From the IMG/VR virus record IMGVR_UViG_3300049459_000135, positions 1 to 57,715 of that record: a DNA stretch of 57,715 nt; one strand, 5' to 3'. The position numbers and the translations under genes were made by a program. Each line of letters begins with the position of its first letter. Within the stretch, counting starts at the first letter, position 1. Source of the DNA: a virus. Positions 32,109-39,610 of the stretch are shown one piece after another. Under the pieces are notes generated by a model that worked only from the letters and a program-made list of their open reading frames with translations, ran no database searches and had not been told where the DNA came from.

Positions 32109-32675
32109 ATGAACAACGGTTTTCTTTACGTTAACGAGACGACGGTTAAAACCACGATGAACGGGACCGAATACACCGTGATGCGCTACCGCGACGGGTT
32201 TCGGGTTTTCGTGGTCAATGCCATGGTGCGGGCGCACCGTAACGGGTATGCGACCGGCCGGGACTTCGCCACGCTCGAAGCCGTCGAGAAGAAATACAAA
32301 GGCCTCGCCGGCGTCGCGGCCGTCTTCCCGCAAATTGGCGAAGCCGACAAGGCGGCGCCGGCGTTCGCCGCCCTTACGACGTGCCCGTGGACGGTCGCGG
32401 ATCACAAGGGCGCCGGCGTAGAAGGCTGGGAGCTCGACGACTTATACGGCCTTCCGCTCATTGCGGCCGTGAATACGCAAGGACTCGAGCCGGAAGCCTT
32501 GGACCCGGTGTTCGCCAATGATGATGACGCACTTGCACACGTGCGCCAGCGCGCCGCCGACGGGTCGGAGCTCCACACGCGCGCGCTCGCGATTCACGAA
32601 AAGGCCTACGCGAAGGTTATGCAAGACGGCGACGGATGCGTGCGCCGACGTGCGGCCGGCGAAACTGTGAGATAG
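32109..32675 (+). CDS. Hypothetical protein with shared C-terminal domain, 188 aa
   Basis: N-terminal part: YVNETTVKTTMNGTEYTVMR, LEAVEKKYKGLAG. The C-terminal part (about 110-175: FANDDDALAHVRQRAADGS, then ELHTRALAIHEKAY) closely resembles the gene at 33070 (FTSDDQALEHVQKLAAEGS, then PLHARALKIHEQF). A duplicated domain with unknown role. Confidence 0.7.
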   Translation: MNNGFLYVNETTVKTTMNGTEYTVMRYRDGFRVFVVNAMVRAHRNGYATGRDFATLEAVEKKYKGLAGVAAVFPQIGEADKAAPAFAALTTCPWTVADHKGAGVEGWELDDLYGLPLIAAVNTQGLEPEALDPVFANDDDALAHVRQRAADGSELHTRALAIHEKAYAKVMQDGDGCVRRRAAGETVR

Positions 32676-32709
32676 GACATTTCTTCCGGCCGGCAATTCT
32701 GGCCTAATG
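32667..32709 (+). repeat. Intergenic repeat element, copy 4
   Basis: GTGAGATAGGAC as in copy 3, then TTCCGGCCGGCAATTCTGG and CCTAATG as in copies 1 and 2. Lies 37 bp before the gene at 32747. Confidence 0.75.
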
Positions 32710-32746
32710 TACGCAACACAGACGAACGGGCGGGGCGGCGGCGATC

Positions 32747-33043
32747 ATGGCGACGGCAAGCGTTAAATACTTTAGCGGTGACACACTCTTAAAGTCGCCG
32801 TTTCCCGTCGATAACAAGAAATTCGCCGCCGCCTTTGGCGCGCTGCGCGGCAAGCGAAACGACAGTTTTACGAAATGGGTAGGCATTCCCGCGGACGGTC
32901 CGCCGGCGGTCATGCCGGTAACGCGAGTGATCTTTTTCAAATCGAATCCGTCGCTACACAAGTGCGACGCGCGCTGCACAAATGCCAAAGGCCACAATTG
33001 CGAATGCAGTTGCGGCGGCAAGAATCACGGCGCCGGCGGCTAA
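32747..33043 (+). CDS. Protein with C-terminal Cys-rich KCDARC motif, 98 aa
   Basis: N-terminal YFSGDTLLKSPFPVDNKKF, then VTRVIFFKSNPSLHKCD. The ending HKCDARCTNAKGHNCECSC is a motif I know from many unnamed phage and bacterial proteins, with five Cys and two His that could bind metal. Preceded by repeat copy 4. Confidence 0.7.
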   Translation: MATASVKYFSGDTLLKSPFPVDNKKFAAAFGALRGKRNDSFTKWVGIPADGPPAVMPVTRVIFFKSNPSLHKCDARCTNAKGHNCECSCGGKNHGAGG

Positions 33044-33069
33044 ATCTCAACTTAGGACAAGAGGCAACT

Positions 33070-33348
33070 ATGAGCGACGACAGCACTAAGCCCGCATTTC
33101 CCAACTTTCCCGGCGTCGATTGGACGAACGCCGATGACTCCGCGGCCGAGGTCGAAGGATGGTGCATTGTGGAAGGTGACGACTTCCTTGATTTGGAACG
33201 CATCGACGAATTTGACGACGAACCGGGCCGCGAGCCGGCGTTCACGTCGGACGACCAAGCGTTAGAGCATGTGCAGAAACTCGCGGCCGAAGGTTCGCCG
33301 TTGCATGCGCGCGCGCTCAAGATTCACGAACAGTTTAAAGACTGCTAG
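33070..33348 (+). CDS. Acidic protein, paralogue of the 32109 C-terminal domain, 92 aa
   Basis: Good ribosome site AAGAGG. Very acidic middle (DDFLDLERIDEFDDEPG), then the domain shared with 32109 (HARALKIHEQF). May be a truncated copy of that gene family or a separate single-domain protein. Confidence 0.7.
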   Translation: MSDDSTKPAFPNFPGVDWTNADDSAAEVEGWCIVEGDDFLDLERIDEFDDEPGREPAFTSDDQALEHVQKLAAEGSPLHARALKIHEQFKDC

Positions 33349-33350
33349 CA

Positions 33351-33602
33351 ATGCCCGTGCGTCTCGAATCAGTCGCGCCGTTCTTTAAGCAGAACGGCGC
33401 GAAGGTGTGGTATCCGGCGGAGATGCGGATTATCCACGCGCAGCGCGCGCGGAAGTTACGGCGCCGCGGCGAGCTCGTCGAGCTGAGCGAATTCAAGACC
33501 AAGAACGGCGCACAGGTTTTCATGTGGTTCGTCATTCCGCGCGACAACTCGGCCGACACATTCGACCCGGACATCGAGCGCGATATTTACGAAGAGGATT
33601 GA
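33351..33602 (+). CDS. Hypothetical protein, 83 aa
   Basis: Beta-rich with AQRARKLRRRGELVELSEFK and a Trp-Phe strand (QVFMWFVIPRDNSAD). 2 nt after the previous stop. Unknown. Confidence 0.6.
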   Translation: MPVRLESVAPFFKQNGAKVWYPAEMRIIHAQRARKLRRRGELVELSEFKTKNGAQVFMWFVIPRDNSADTFDPDIERDIYEED

Positions 33603-33605
33603 CTT

Positions 33606-33782
33606 ATGCAGGTAGACGCTTCGGTGCGTCGCTTTGGCGAAAGTCTGAGCGACGACAGACTTGCGGCGATCGTCGATAACGGCGGCGTCGATTTGGCGCC
33701 AGGCGAAGCGGCAAAGATCGCCGCGGAATTGCTCGCGCGTCGCGCGGCCTCACATCAACACGGGAGTAACAACCATGCGTAA
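33606..33782 (+). CDS. Small helical protein, 58 aa
   Basis: SLSDDRLAAIVDNGGVDLAP then a basic helical stretch; overlaps the next start by 8 bases. May pair with the helix-turn-helix protein downstream. Confidence 0.5.
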   Translation: MQVDASVRRFGESLSDDRLAAIVDNGGVDLAPGEAAKIAAELLARRAASHQHGSNNHA

Positions 33783-34065
33783 ACGCAGAAACGATGCAAC
33801 CAGCGTGCACGACGAGCTTGCGAAGCTCGAAACGGTGTCCGGGCCGACGCTCCGGAAACTCGGCGACTTGCTCGAAGGTAGCGTGTCGGGCAATGAGCTC
33901 GAGCGCATGTACGAAGGCGCCGGCTTCTCGCAAATCGGCATTGCGGCGGCGACTGGTATCTCAACGCGCACAATGCGCAACGCCATCAATGCGCGCAAAG
34001 TTCGCAAGCCTATTGAACTCGCCGTGCGGCACGTGCTGCATTTATTGCAGGTCTCCACGAAATGA
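33775..34065 (+). CDS. Helix-turn-helix protein, 96 aa
   Basis: Residues about 50-72 (SQIGIAAATGISTRTMRNAI) form a probable helix-turn-helix, followed by a short helical tail. Likely DNA-binding regulator. Coupled by ATGA to the next gene. Confidence 0.6.
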   Translation: MRKRRNDATSVHDELAKLETVSGPTLRKLGDLLEGSVSGNELERMYEGAGFSQIGIAAATGISTRTMRNAINARKVRKPIELAVRHVLHLLQVSTK

Positions 34066-34439
34066 GCACGCCGAACGCGAAAAAGCTCGCGGAACAATTA
34101 GAACGCGGGCGCGTGGTCATACGGGAACTCATCGAGTTTTCGTTTCCGCCCACTGGCAGCGGTACCGACTTGTATTTGCACGACAAGCACACGAAGGCCG
34201 TCCGAGAGGCGCGCGAGTGGTTTGATGAGACCAAACCGGCAACGGTCGGGAAGCCGCGCGAACCTATCGGCCTCTTGCGTGAGGCCTTGGCCGGTCTTGA
34301 TCCAGCGCTTAACGTGAGTTTGCGCGCGGACATTGAAGCAACCCTCGAGGCGCACGATAAGGCGCCGCCGTGGAGCTCCGAGAACGGCGCCGGCGGCCTT
34401 ATCGAGATCACGTTAGACGAAGCAAGCGGCCGGTCATGA
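34062..34439 (+). CDS. Hypothetical protein, 125 aa
   Basis: Helical N-terminus (KKLAEQLERGRVVIRELIEF), then LHDKHTKAVREAREWFDE and GLLREALAGLDPAL. Unknown. Overlaps the next gene by 4 bases. Confidence 0.6.
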   Translation: MSTPNAKKLAEQLERGRVVIRELIEFSFPPTGSGTDLYLHDKHTKAVREAREWFDETKPATVGKPREPIGLLREALAGLDPALNVSLRADIEATLEAHDKAPPWSSENGAGGLIEITLDEASGRS

Positions 34440-34726
34440 TCCTGACCGGCGAAAGCAAAACCCGCGCGCTTGCGATTCTTGCGATGACACTCGAGAGCCG
34501 CACCATGGTCGAAGCCGCGGGGAAATACACGATAAGCCCGGAGCGATGCGGCCAAATCTGCAAGCAAATCGCTTGGCAAATGGTCACACACGCGCGCGAT
34601 ATGGGCGCCAAGGTTCCACCGCACGACCCGTTTTCGCATGCCGACCGGCTGATTTATCGCGATTTCTGGCGCGAGATGATCGAACGGGAGCGGGAATACA
34701 CACCTCCGCCCACTACCGGGGGATAG
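34436..34726 (+). CDS. Hypothetical helix-turn-helix-like protein, 96 aa
   Basis: LAMTLESRTMVEAAGKYTIS then PERCGQICKQIAWQM resembles the sigma-factor-like helix-turn-helix (TMVEAAGKYTISPERCGQI). Could be a small DNA-binding regulator. It ends with a Pro-rich tail. Confidence 0.55.
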   Translation: MILTGESKTRALAILAMTLESRTMVEAAGKYTISPERCGQICKQIAWQMVTHARDMGAKVPPHDPFSHADRLIYRDFWREMIEREREYTPPPTTGG

Positions 34727-34765
34727 GCGTCGGCAGAATACGAGCCTATATTCCGGCGCTTGTCG

Positions 34766-34782
34766 TATAACCGTGAGTTATA
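34766..34782. promoter_or_regulatory. Perfect operator palindrome upstream of the LuxR-type gene
   Basis: TATAAC-CGTGA-GTTATA, the only perfect match to the consensus in the window, ending 3 bp before the ATG at 34786. Binding here would block transcription or ribosome access of this gene. Confidence 0.65.
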
Positions 34783-34785
34783 AAA

Positions 34786-35073
34786 ATGCTGCAAGTCCAA
34801 GAAAACCGCCAACGCCGCCCGGTCTCAATGGCCGGCCTAACAGAAAAAGCGTTTCGCCGAAAAATTGCCGGCGTTCCCGAACTCGGCGAGCCATACACGA
34901 AAGCCGAAGCGAAGGTCGCCAGATGGTTAGCGCGCGGGCGAACGCTCGAACAAACTGCCGGGCAACTACGCTTGTCCGTAAACACAGTCAAGACGCACAC
35001 AAAACGTGTGTATCGCAAACTCGGCGTACATAGCCAAGTGCGCTTAATCTGCAAGACTTACGGCATTCGGTGA
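34786..35073 (+). CDS. LuxR-type (GerE) helix-turn-helix regulator, 95 aa
   Basis: The C-terminal part, TKAEAKVARWLARGRTLEQT then QLRLSVNTVKTHTKRVYRKL, is the canonical GerE DNA-binding domain, with no receiver or sensor domain. A standalone regulator. No Shine-Dalgarno is seen before ATG 34786; the next ATG (34828) also lacks one, so translation may be leaderless. The operator just upstream suggests repression in the lysogen. Confidence 0.8.
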   Translation: MLQVQENRQRRPVSMAGLTEKAFRRKIAGVPELGEPYTKAEAKVARWLARGRTLEQTAGQLRLSVNTVKTHTKRVYRKLGVHSQVRLICKTYGIR

Positions 35074-35108
35074 ACGAAAAGCACAAACGCTTTGAAGTAA
35101 AGCCGGAC

Positions 35109-35137
35109 GCCGGCGCCTAATCGGTGCGGGCGCCGGC
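35109..35137. terminator. Strong stem-loop after the LuxR-type gene
   Basis: Perfect 9-bp stem GCCGGCGCC / GGCGCCGGC with an 11-nt loop, but no T-run directly after it on either strand. May limit transcription from the LuxR gene. No gene is seen in 35074-35212. Confidence 0.35.
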
Positions 35138-35212
35138 TAGCCGGCCAATGAGTAAAAAAACGCGCACGCAAAGCCGCCGTGAATAGGATTCAAAAACACG
35201 TGAGGCGCACCC

Positions 35213-35368
35213 ATGACGTATCGACAATACGAGAAGAAGCGTATCGACATCGAACGGGCGATCATCGAAACAAATGCGGAATACTTGTCGAAACTCTCTT
35301 CGCTCTATATCGAACTCCTAACGCTGACAATGGAGCGTGATCGCCAGCGCTCGACAAGCACTAAATGA
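35213..35368 (+). CDS. Small helical protein, 51 aa
   Basis: ATG with GAGG upstream. Helical and charged (MTYRQYEKKRIDIERAIIET). Unknown. Confidence 0.5.
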   Translation: MTYRQYEKKRIDIERAIIETNAEYLSKLSSLYIELLTLTMERDRQRSTSTK

Positions 35369-35382
35369 TGATGGGGGAAAAT

Positions 35383-35805
35383 ATGAAAATGCTTACACTG
35401 CCGCGGTTGAAATTGTTTTTCGTGTTCGCCGTGCTCGTGATACTCGTGAGCGCGTGCGCCGGCGAATCGGCGCGAACGGATGCGGCGAAATGGGTTGCGT
35501 ATGTGTGCGGTCAAGCGGACCCGGCCGTCCGCTCGACGTTGATCCGACAAACGGAGCGCACCGAGAGTCAGACCTTTCGCTGTCCGGTCGCGGGAAAGCC
35601 GGTAAATCTCTCGACGACGGGATGGCACTTCATCGACCCGGACGAAGCATTGAGACGACAAGGGGTTTCCGACCTCACGGTCGAGAAGGTCAACCAAGTT
35701 TGCAGCATGGCGCCCGGTCCAGAGCGCGACGACTACATGCGTCAGATGAAGGAGGCGAAAATATACTTTACATGCCCCGATAAAACCGCGAACACCGGAA
35801 CCTAG
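35383..35805 (+). CDS. Phage lipoprotein, 140 aa
   Basis: ATG 35383 (GGGGG upstream). Signal peptide LFFVFAVLVILVSAC with lipobox VSAC, then a Cys-containing globular part (WVAYVCGQADPAVRSTL ... FRCPVAG ... YFTCPDKTANTGT). Expected in the envelope of the lysogen or infected cell. A role in exclusion is only a guess. Confidence 0.7.
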   Translation: MKMLTLPRLKLFFVFAVLVILVSACAGESARTDAAKWVAYVCGQADPAVRSTLIRQTERTESQTFRCPVAGKPVNLSTTGWHFIDPDEALRRQGVSDLTVEKVNQVCSMAPGPERDDYMRQMKEAKIYFTCPDKTANTGT

Positions 35806-35815
35806 CGGGCGTGCT

Positions 35816-36304
35816 GTGAGACTCTATAACGATCTATTCGGCGTTTATCCGGCCGCGGATGAGTTGCTTAAGATGCTCGGCCTTGAGCGCGCGGCGGTTC
35901 CGCGGTTCCGCGATTGTTATTTGTCGGAAGACGCGAAACACATCATCGTAATGACGCGCACGGGCGGGACGTACAAACTTAAATGGCAAGAGCAAAACGC
36001 AGAATTGCGCAAAGTGTTCGGCTTCGTGCTCGATGCGGAACTGTCGATCGATGTCACGTACATCACCTTTCACTATCTCTTACCGACGGCATTCAAGGCA
36101 CGGGCTGAAGAACTGCGCGCCTCGATTCCTGTGCGCAATCCGCTGAAACTATGGCGCGAGATGCAAGAGCGCATAAACGCGCCGAATGGGTTGCGTGACC
36201 CGATTGTCGAGCGCTGGATGAAAATTCTTGAGCCGGCGGTCGAGCGCGCGACGGCCGAAGCAACAAAGTTCGGCATTTCGCAAATGTTCGACGACGACAT
36301 ATGA
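35816..36304 (+). CDS. Hypothetical protein, 162 aa
   Basis: GTG start. LGLERAAVPRFRDCYLSEDA and SIDVTYITFHYLLPTAFKAR suggest a compact soluble fold; helical C-terminus (WMKILEPAVERATAEATKFG). Overlaps the YkgJ-type gene by 4 bases. Confidence 0.65.
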   Translation: MRLYNDLFGVYPAADELLKMLGLERAAVPRFRDCYLSEDAKHIIVMTRTGGTYKLKWQEQNAELRKVFGFVLDAELSIDVTYITFHYLLPTAFKARAEELRASIPVRNPLKLWREMQERINAPNGLRDPIVERWMKILEPAVERATAEATKFGISQMFDDDI

Positions 36305-36948
36305 GCACGGCCGTCGATGTCTCGCGATTTCCGCCGGCCGTTCGGGAACGGCTCAAGGTCGCGAAAGCAAACGCCGAGCGCAATGCAAACCTCGCCGCTG
36401 CGCAATTGACCGCTGAGCAGGTTCAAAAAGTCAACGAACGAATAAACCGCTTGGTAAACAGCACCGAGCCGGTTTGGAGTCGCTTACGTCAATTGTATGT
36501 GCTCGTCGCGGAAGTGACGGCCAGTGTTGCGGCTCACGCGGCTTGTCACCGCGGTTGCTCGCACTGTTGTTATACCGGCGTGCGTATCTATGCGCCCGAG
36601 GCGAAAATGCTTGGCTCGGATATCGGAAGCGCACCGACAGAACCCAAGTCGCGCCGGCTCGGCAATTGGGCGCCGAATGGCTATGAAAGTCCGTGCCCGT
36701 TCTTAGTCAAGAATGAGTGCTCGATTTATGAGCATCGGCCGTTTCCGTGCCGCATCCATTACAACATGGACGTCGACTCGCTCTTATGCGAGCTTCACGC
36801 CGGCGTGACGATTCCGGTGTACTACTGGAATAACGTCGCGTTCCATATGGCCTATGCGATGATTTGTGGCGTTAAGCGAAATCGACCGGTTCCGCTCGCA
36901 GACATCCGCGAGTACTTCCCCACGGACAAGCCGGAGTGTGAAAGGTGA
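36301..36948 (+). CDS. YkgJ-type cysteine-cluster protein, copy 1
   Basis: 215 residues. Cys82-x3-Cys86-x2-Cys89-Cys90 (CHRGCSHCC) starts the YkgJ/CxxCxxCC domain, continued by PCPFLVKNECSIYEHRPFPC with further Cys. Such proteins are thought to bind Fe or Zn clusters. The helical N-terminus (residues 15-75) differs from typical short family members. The paralogue lies at 37175. Confidence 0.8.
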   Translation: MSTAVDVSRFPPAVRERLKVAKANAERNANLAAAQLTAEQVQKVNERINRLVNSTEPVWSRLRQLYVLVAEVTASVAAHAACHRGCSHCCYTGVRIYAPEAKMLGSDIGSAPTEPKSRRLGNWAPNGYESPCPFLVKNECSIYEHRPFPCRIHYNMDVDSLLCELHAGVTIPVYYWNNVAFHMAYAMICGVKRNRPVPLADIREYFPTDKPECER

Positions 36949-37178
36949 GCGAAAGCGAATTGAAGGTGTGCCAAGCCTGCAAGTGTCCGGGCCGCTATGA
37001 ATCGGTGAGCGCCAATGACTTGCGATGGTGGAAAGTCGCGTGTGACACCGCGGGCTGTCCGGGAACCAAATATATAAAGCTGCACTCTACGAAGCGCGAG
37101 GCCGCCACAACGTGGAACAGACGACGGGGCGGGAAGGCCGGCATGATGGCCGCCGAATTGAAGACGGCCGCGTCATGA
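36945..37178 (+). CDS. Restriction alleviation (Lar)-like protein
   Basis: 77 residues. CQACKCPGRYES, then WWKVACDTAGCPG and a terminal TKREAATTWNRR are the Lar zinc-ribbon pattern. Lar modulates host restriction enzymes (family knowledge). It stands between the two YkgJ-type genes, overlapping both by 4 bases. Confidence 0.75.
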   Translation: MSESELKVCQACKCPGRYESVSANDLRWWKVACDTAGCPGTKYIKLHSTKREAATTWNRRRGGKAGMMAAELKTAAS

Positions 37179-37834
37179 AGAAGCACCGCGACCCGGAGGA
37201 GCCACACTTCCCGAAGCGCATCCGCGCGCGGTTGCGAGTTTCAGGGGATAACGCCGCGCGCAATGGTGAAGCAATTGATGCGCGCATGGGGAAAGAACGA
37301 CGCGAGGCGCTAATCGCGAGGCTGGACGCTTGCGTGACCGGTGTCGGAACCGCTGAAACACGCTTGCGTGAGCTTTACGCGATCGTTGACGAATGGATGT
37401 CGTACAACGGTGAAAACGTTGCGTGCCGGCGTGGGTGCAATCATTGTTGCCACATTGCCGTCGCGGTGTTTGAAGATGAAGCGAAGATGATCGGCGCGCA
37501 TCTGAACGTCGAACCGGAAAAGCCGCCGCGGTACCGCATGGATTTTAACGACGTTCCATTCGGCCCAAGCTTCCCGTGCACGTTTCTGAAAAACGGCGAG
37601 TGCTCGATTTATGAGCATCGACCACTGAATTGTCGGACACACGTCAACATGGACGTCGACGCGCTTTTGTGTGAAATGCGGGACGGTGCGTGTTATTCCG
37701 CACCGCTCATGAATTCCGTGCTGTTTAATTGCGCGTACATTTATATCTGTGCGCCGGGCGCACAATTCGGTGAACAGCCGAAGCTCGCAGAGCTGCGCGA
37801 GTTTTTCCCGCTCAAAAAAACAGGCGAGTCATGA
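37175..37834 (+). CDS. YkgJ-type cysteine-cluster protein, copy 2
   Basis: 219 residues. Cys84, Cys88, Cys91, Cys92 (CRRGCNHCC), then FPCTFLKNGECSIYEHRPLN and CRTHVNMDVDALLCEMRDG, the same scaffold as copy 1 (CSIYEHRPFPCRIHYNMDVD). Clear tandem duplication around the Lar-like gene, with conserved Cys in both. Confidence 0.8.
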   Translation: MKKHRDPEEPHFPKRIRARLRVSGDNAARNGEAIDARMGKERREALIARLDACVTGVGTAETRLRELYAIVDEWMSYNGENVACRRGCNHCCHIAVAVFEDEAKMIGAHLNVEPEKPPRYRMDFNDVPFGPSFPCTFLKNGECSIYEHRPLNCRTHVNMDVDALLCEMRDGACYSAPLMNSVLFNCAYIYICAPGAQFGEQPKLAELREFFPLKKTGES

Positions 37835-38217
37835 TGAAAAGGCTAGGCGTCGTTTTGTTGTTCGTATGCCTGGCGTTGCTGCCCGCGTGTGAGGATAAGC
37901 CACCGGTCGGGACGATATGGGAACTTACCGGACATTGCGATTGGCGGAAGCCGCCCATCGGTGAGTGCGCCTCAATCATCGTGCACGGCGATACACTTCT
38001 TTTTCCGCACTGTTCTGAAATCAATTTTAGATCGGGGGACGCGCGGAACGTTTACACGACATCCACGGAAACCGGCACCGAGCCGCAAGTACGGCCGGGC
38101 GGCGTGGTCGCTTGCAAGATATGGCCGGACCTCTTGCACGCTGGCAATCCGCACGGAATCCCCGCCATAGGCCACGGACCGCGCGCTACCGTTGTGCAGG
38201 ATTCCATGCGGCGATAG
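37831..38217 (+). CDS. Phage lipoprotein, paralogue of 29776 gene
   Basis: 128 residues. Signal peptide LGVVLLFVCLALLPAC with lipobox LPAC. Mature part shares PPIGEC and FPHCS with the lipoprotein at 29776. Ends antisense to the next minus gene, overlapping 32 bases. Last gene of the plus-strand accessory region. Confidence 0.7.
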   Translation: MMKRLGVVLLFVCLALLPACEDKPPVGTIWELTGHCDWRKPPIGECASIIVHGDTLLFPHCSEINFRSGDARNVYTTSTETGTEPQVRPGGVVACKIWPDLLHAGNPHGIPAIGHGPRATVVQDSMRR

Positions 38218-38476
38218 CGGCTTTTGATGCTTCGTGCAGTGCACGCCATTGCGCCTTTTGTTCGTCCGTGAGGCCTCGACCCGCGGCGTTCGCTTCTTCG
38301 AGCTGCGCCAGTAACACGCGCGCGTCTGACTCTGCGAGCGCACCTTGCTGAAACGCCAGGCCGACCAATCCGGCGGCGGCGCCGATGTCTTCGCCTTTGC
38401 CTTCAAACGCCGGGTTAAACGCAAGCGTCGAGAAGGCGCCGGCAATCTGTCCAAGCAATTGAAAATCGATGTTCAT
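38186..38476 (-). CDS. Hypothetical late protein, 96 aa
   Basis: Helical (LGQIAGAFSTLAFNPAFEGK, LAESDARVLLAQLEEANAAG). Last gene of the late operon after the lysis genes, overlapping the lipoprotein gene upstream by 4 bases. Unknown. Confidence 0.65.
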   Translation of the reverse strand: MNIDFQLLGQIAGAFSTLAFNPAFEGKGEDIGAAAGLVGLAFQQGALAESDARVLLAQLEEANAAGRGLTDEQKAQWRALHEASKAAIAAWNPAQR

Positions 38477-38853
38477 TGTGCAACCCGCCTTTGATACGTG
38501 GAAACGAGAGGTGTCGCGCGCGTGATGATCTCGTTAAGCGCATTGATTGCGCCGGGCACGTCTTCCGGCTTCTCGATGCGTAAACGGCTGAGCCCGACGG
38601 AAGCCGCGTCCATTTCTTCGATCACCGGCGAGGCCTCGCGGTCCGCGTCCTGTATCGCCTGTTTGATGTGATCGGGGACGCTCGCGTCTTTTATCAAGGC
38701 CGCGCCGCGTGCTTCGGCAATCGTGAATTTCGCATAGAGCGCATCCGCTCGCGCCTCCGGTGTTTTGCCTTGCATCGTGACGCATGCCGACAAAGCCGCG
38801 ACGGAGAGAATCACGATTGCGAACAGTCTGAAGTGAGCGTGTCGCGTGGTCAT
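38473..38853 (-). CDS. Late lipoprotein, possible lysis-associated, 126 aa
   Basis: ATG 38853 has GAAGGA 9 nt upstream; an ATG at 38862 is nearly on top of that site. Signal peptide FAIVILSVAALSAC with lipobox LSAC, then a helical domain (ALYAKFTIAEARGAALIKDA, AINALNEIITRATPLVSTYQ). It could act with the holin and endolysin, as an outer-membrane spanin-like part, but it lacks a clear spanin pattern. Confidence 0.65.
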   Translation of the reverse strand: MTTRHAHFRLFAIVILSVAALSACVTMQGKTPEARADALYAKFTIAEARGAALIKDASVPDHIKQAIQDADREASPVIEEMDAASVGLSRLRIEKPEDVPGAINALNEIITRATPLVSTYQRRVAQ

Positions 38854-38858
38854 AGTTT

Positions 38859-39140
38859 TCATTCCTTCTGCGTTGATGGCGTTGATGGCGTTGATGGCGT
38901 TGATGGCGACGAATCGGCGCCGGTCGCGCGCGTGCGCTGAAACCAAAAATACAAGATCACGAGTCCGCCGGACGTGAGGAACGAAACGAACACGCGAAAG
39001 CTTTCCTCTTGTTCTTTCGTGAGTCGGGCGAACCCAAGCTCGTACAGAATGACGACGACAAACAAGCCGAGCATGTACAGCGCCGACAACAGAATTTGCG
39101 CGAGTGTCGTGTAACGATCGACTGCATTAAGTTGTTGCAT
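38859..39140 (-). CDS. Holin candidate, 93 aa
   Basis: ATG 39140 (MQQLNAVDRYTTL). Two membrane segments, ILLSALYMLGLFVVVILYEL and FVSFLTSGGLVILYFWF, with a short loop, then a tail of Pro-Ser-Thr repeats (SSPSTPSTPSTPST) encoded by four 9-bp repeats at 38872-38907. Size and topology suit a class II holin. It lies downstream of the endolysin gene. An internal repeat of this kind can slip in length. Confidence 0.6.
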   Translation of the reverse strand: MQQLNAVDRYTTLAQILLSALYMLGLFVVVILYELGFARLTKEQEESFRVFVSFLTSGGLVILYFWFQRTRATGADSSPSTPSTPSTPSTQKE

Positions 39141-39163
39141 CTGTTTGGTTCCAAGCGGGCGGA

Positions 39164-39195
39164 AAATCGCCCGCCTAAAGACGGGCGGGCGATTT
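39164..39195 (-). terminator. Intrinsic terminator in the lysis region
   Basis: Perfect 12-bp stem AAATCGCCCGCC / GGCGGGCGATTT with an 8-nt loop, followed on the minus strand by TT. It lies after the 39206-39610 gene and before the holin candidate, so read-through or another promoter would be needed for the last three genes. Confidence 0.8.
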
Positions 39196-39205
39196 AATCG
39201 ACGTA

Positions 39206-39610
39206 TCACCGACGCAAGCCGGTACCTGGGTCGACGGTGCCGCCGTCCGTTTCCGTCGTGGTCGGCGCCGGCTCGCCCGTGTCTTCCGTGGGCAACGGGT
39301 TTTCGCTAATGGCTGACAAAAGGTCCGTGCCGCCATTATCGAGATCATCGGCCAATTGATTGAGCGCCGCCGGGTCGTCGGCATGGCGGCGGACGTAATC
39401 ACCGAACTGGCGAATAAGCGTCGCTCCGCTCGCGTCGCGGCCTTTCGCATTGGCAACCGATTGTCGGATTCGATCGAATGCTTGTGACATTTCTGACTCC
39501 TGATCTAACAGTTTTTGAACAAGGCGCAAAAGTTCCTCATTTGCGCCGCCTTCGCCGTGCACGTGCACGTGCACGTGCACTGATCCACCGAAATCAATTT
39601 CAAACTTCAT
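39206..39610 (-). CDS. Hypothetical protein with His-Val repeats, 134 aa
   Basis: Begins MKFEIDFGGSVHVHVHVHG, encoded by a (GTGCAC) repeat at about 39557-39581, then helical segments (ANEELLRLVQKLLDQESEMS, TLIRQFGDYVRRHADDPAAL) and an acidic/Thr-rich tail. Overlaps the endolysin gene by 4 bases. Found downstream of endolysins in related phages, role unknown. Confidence 0.65.
   Translation of the reverse strand: MKFEIDFGGSVHVHVHVHGEGGANEELLRLVQKLLDQESEMSQAFDRIRQSVANAKGRDASGATLIRQFGDYVRRHADDPAALNQLADDLDNGGTDLLSAISENPLPTEDTGEPAPTTTETDGGTVDPGTGLRR

Noticed and set aside
30261-32709. CRISPR array
   Set aside because: The four repeats are separated by genes of different length, not by uniform spacers.
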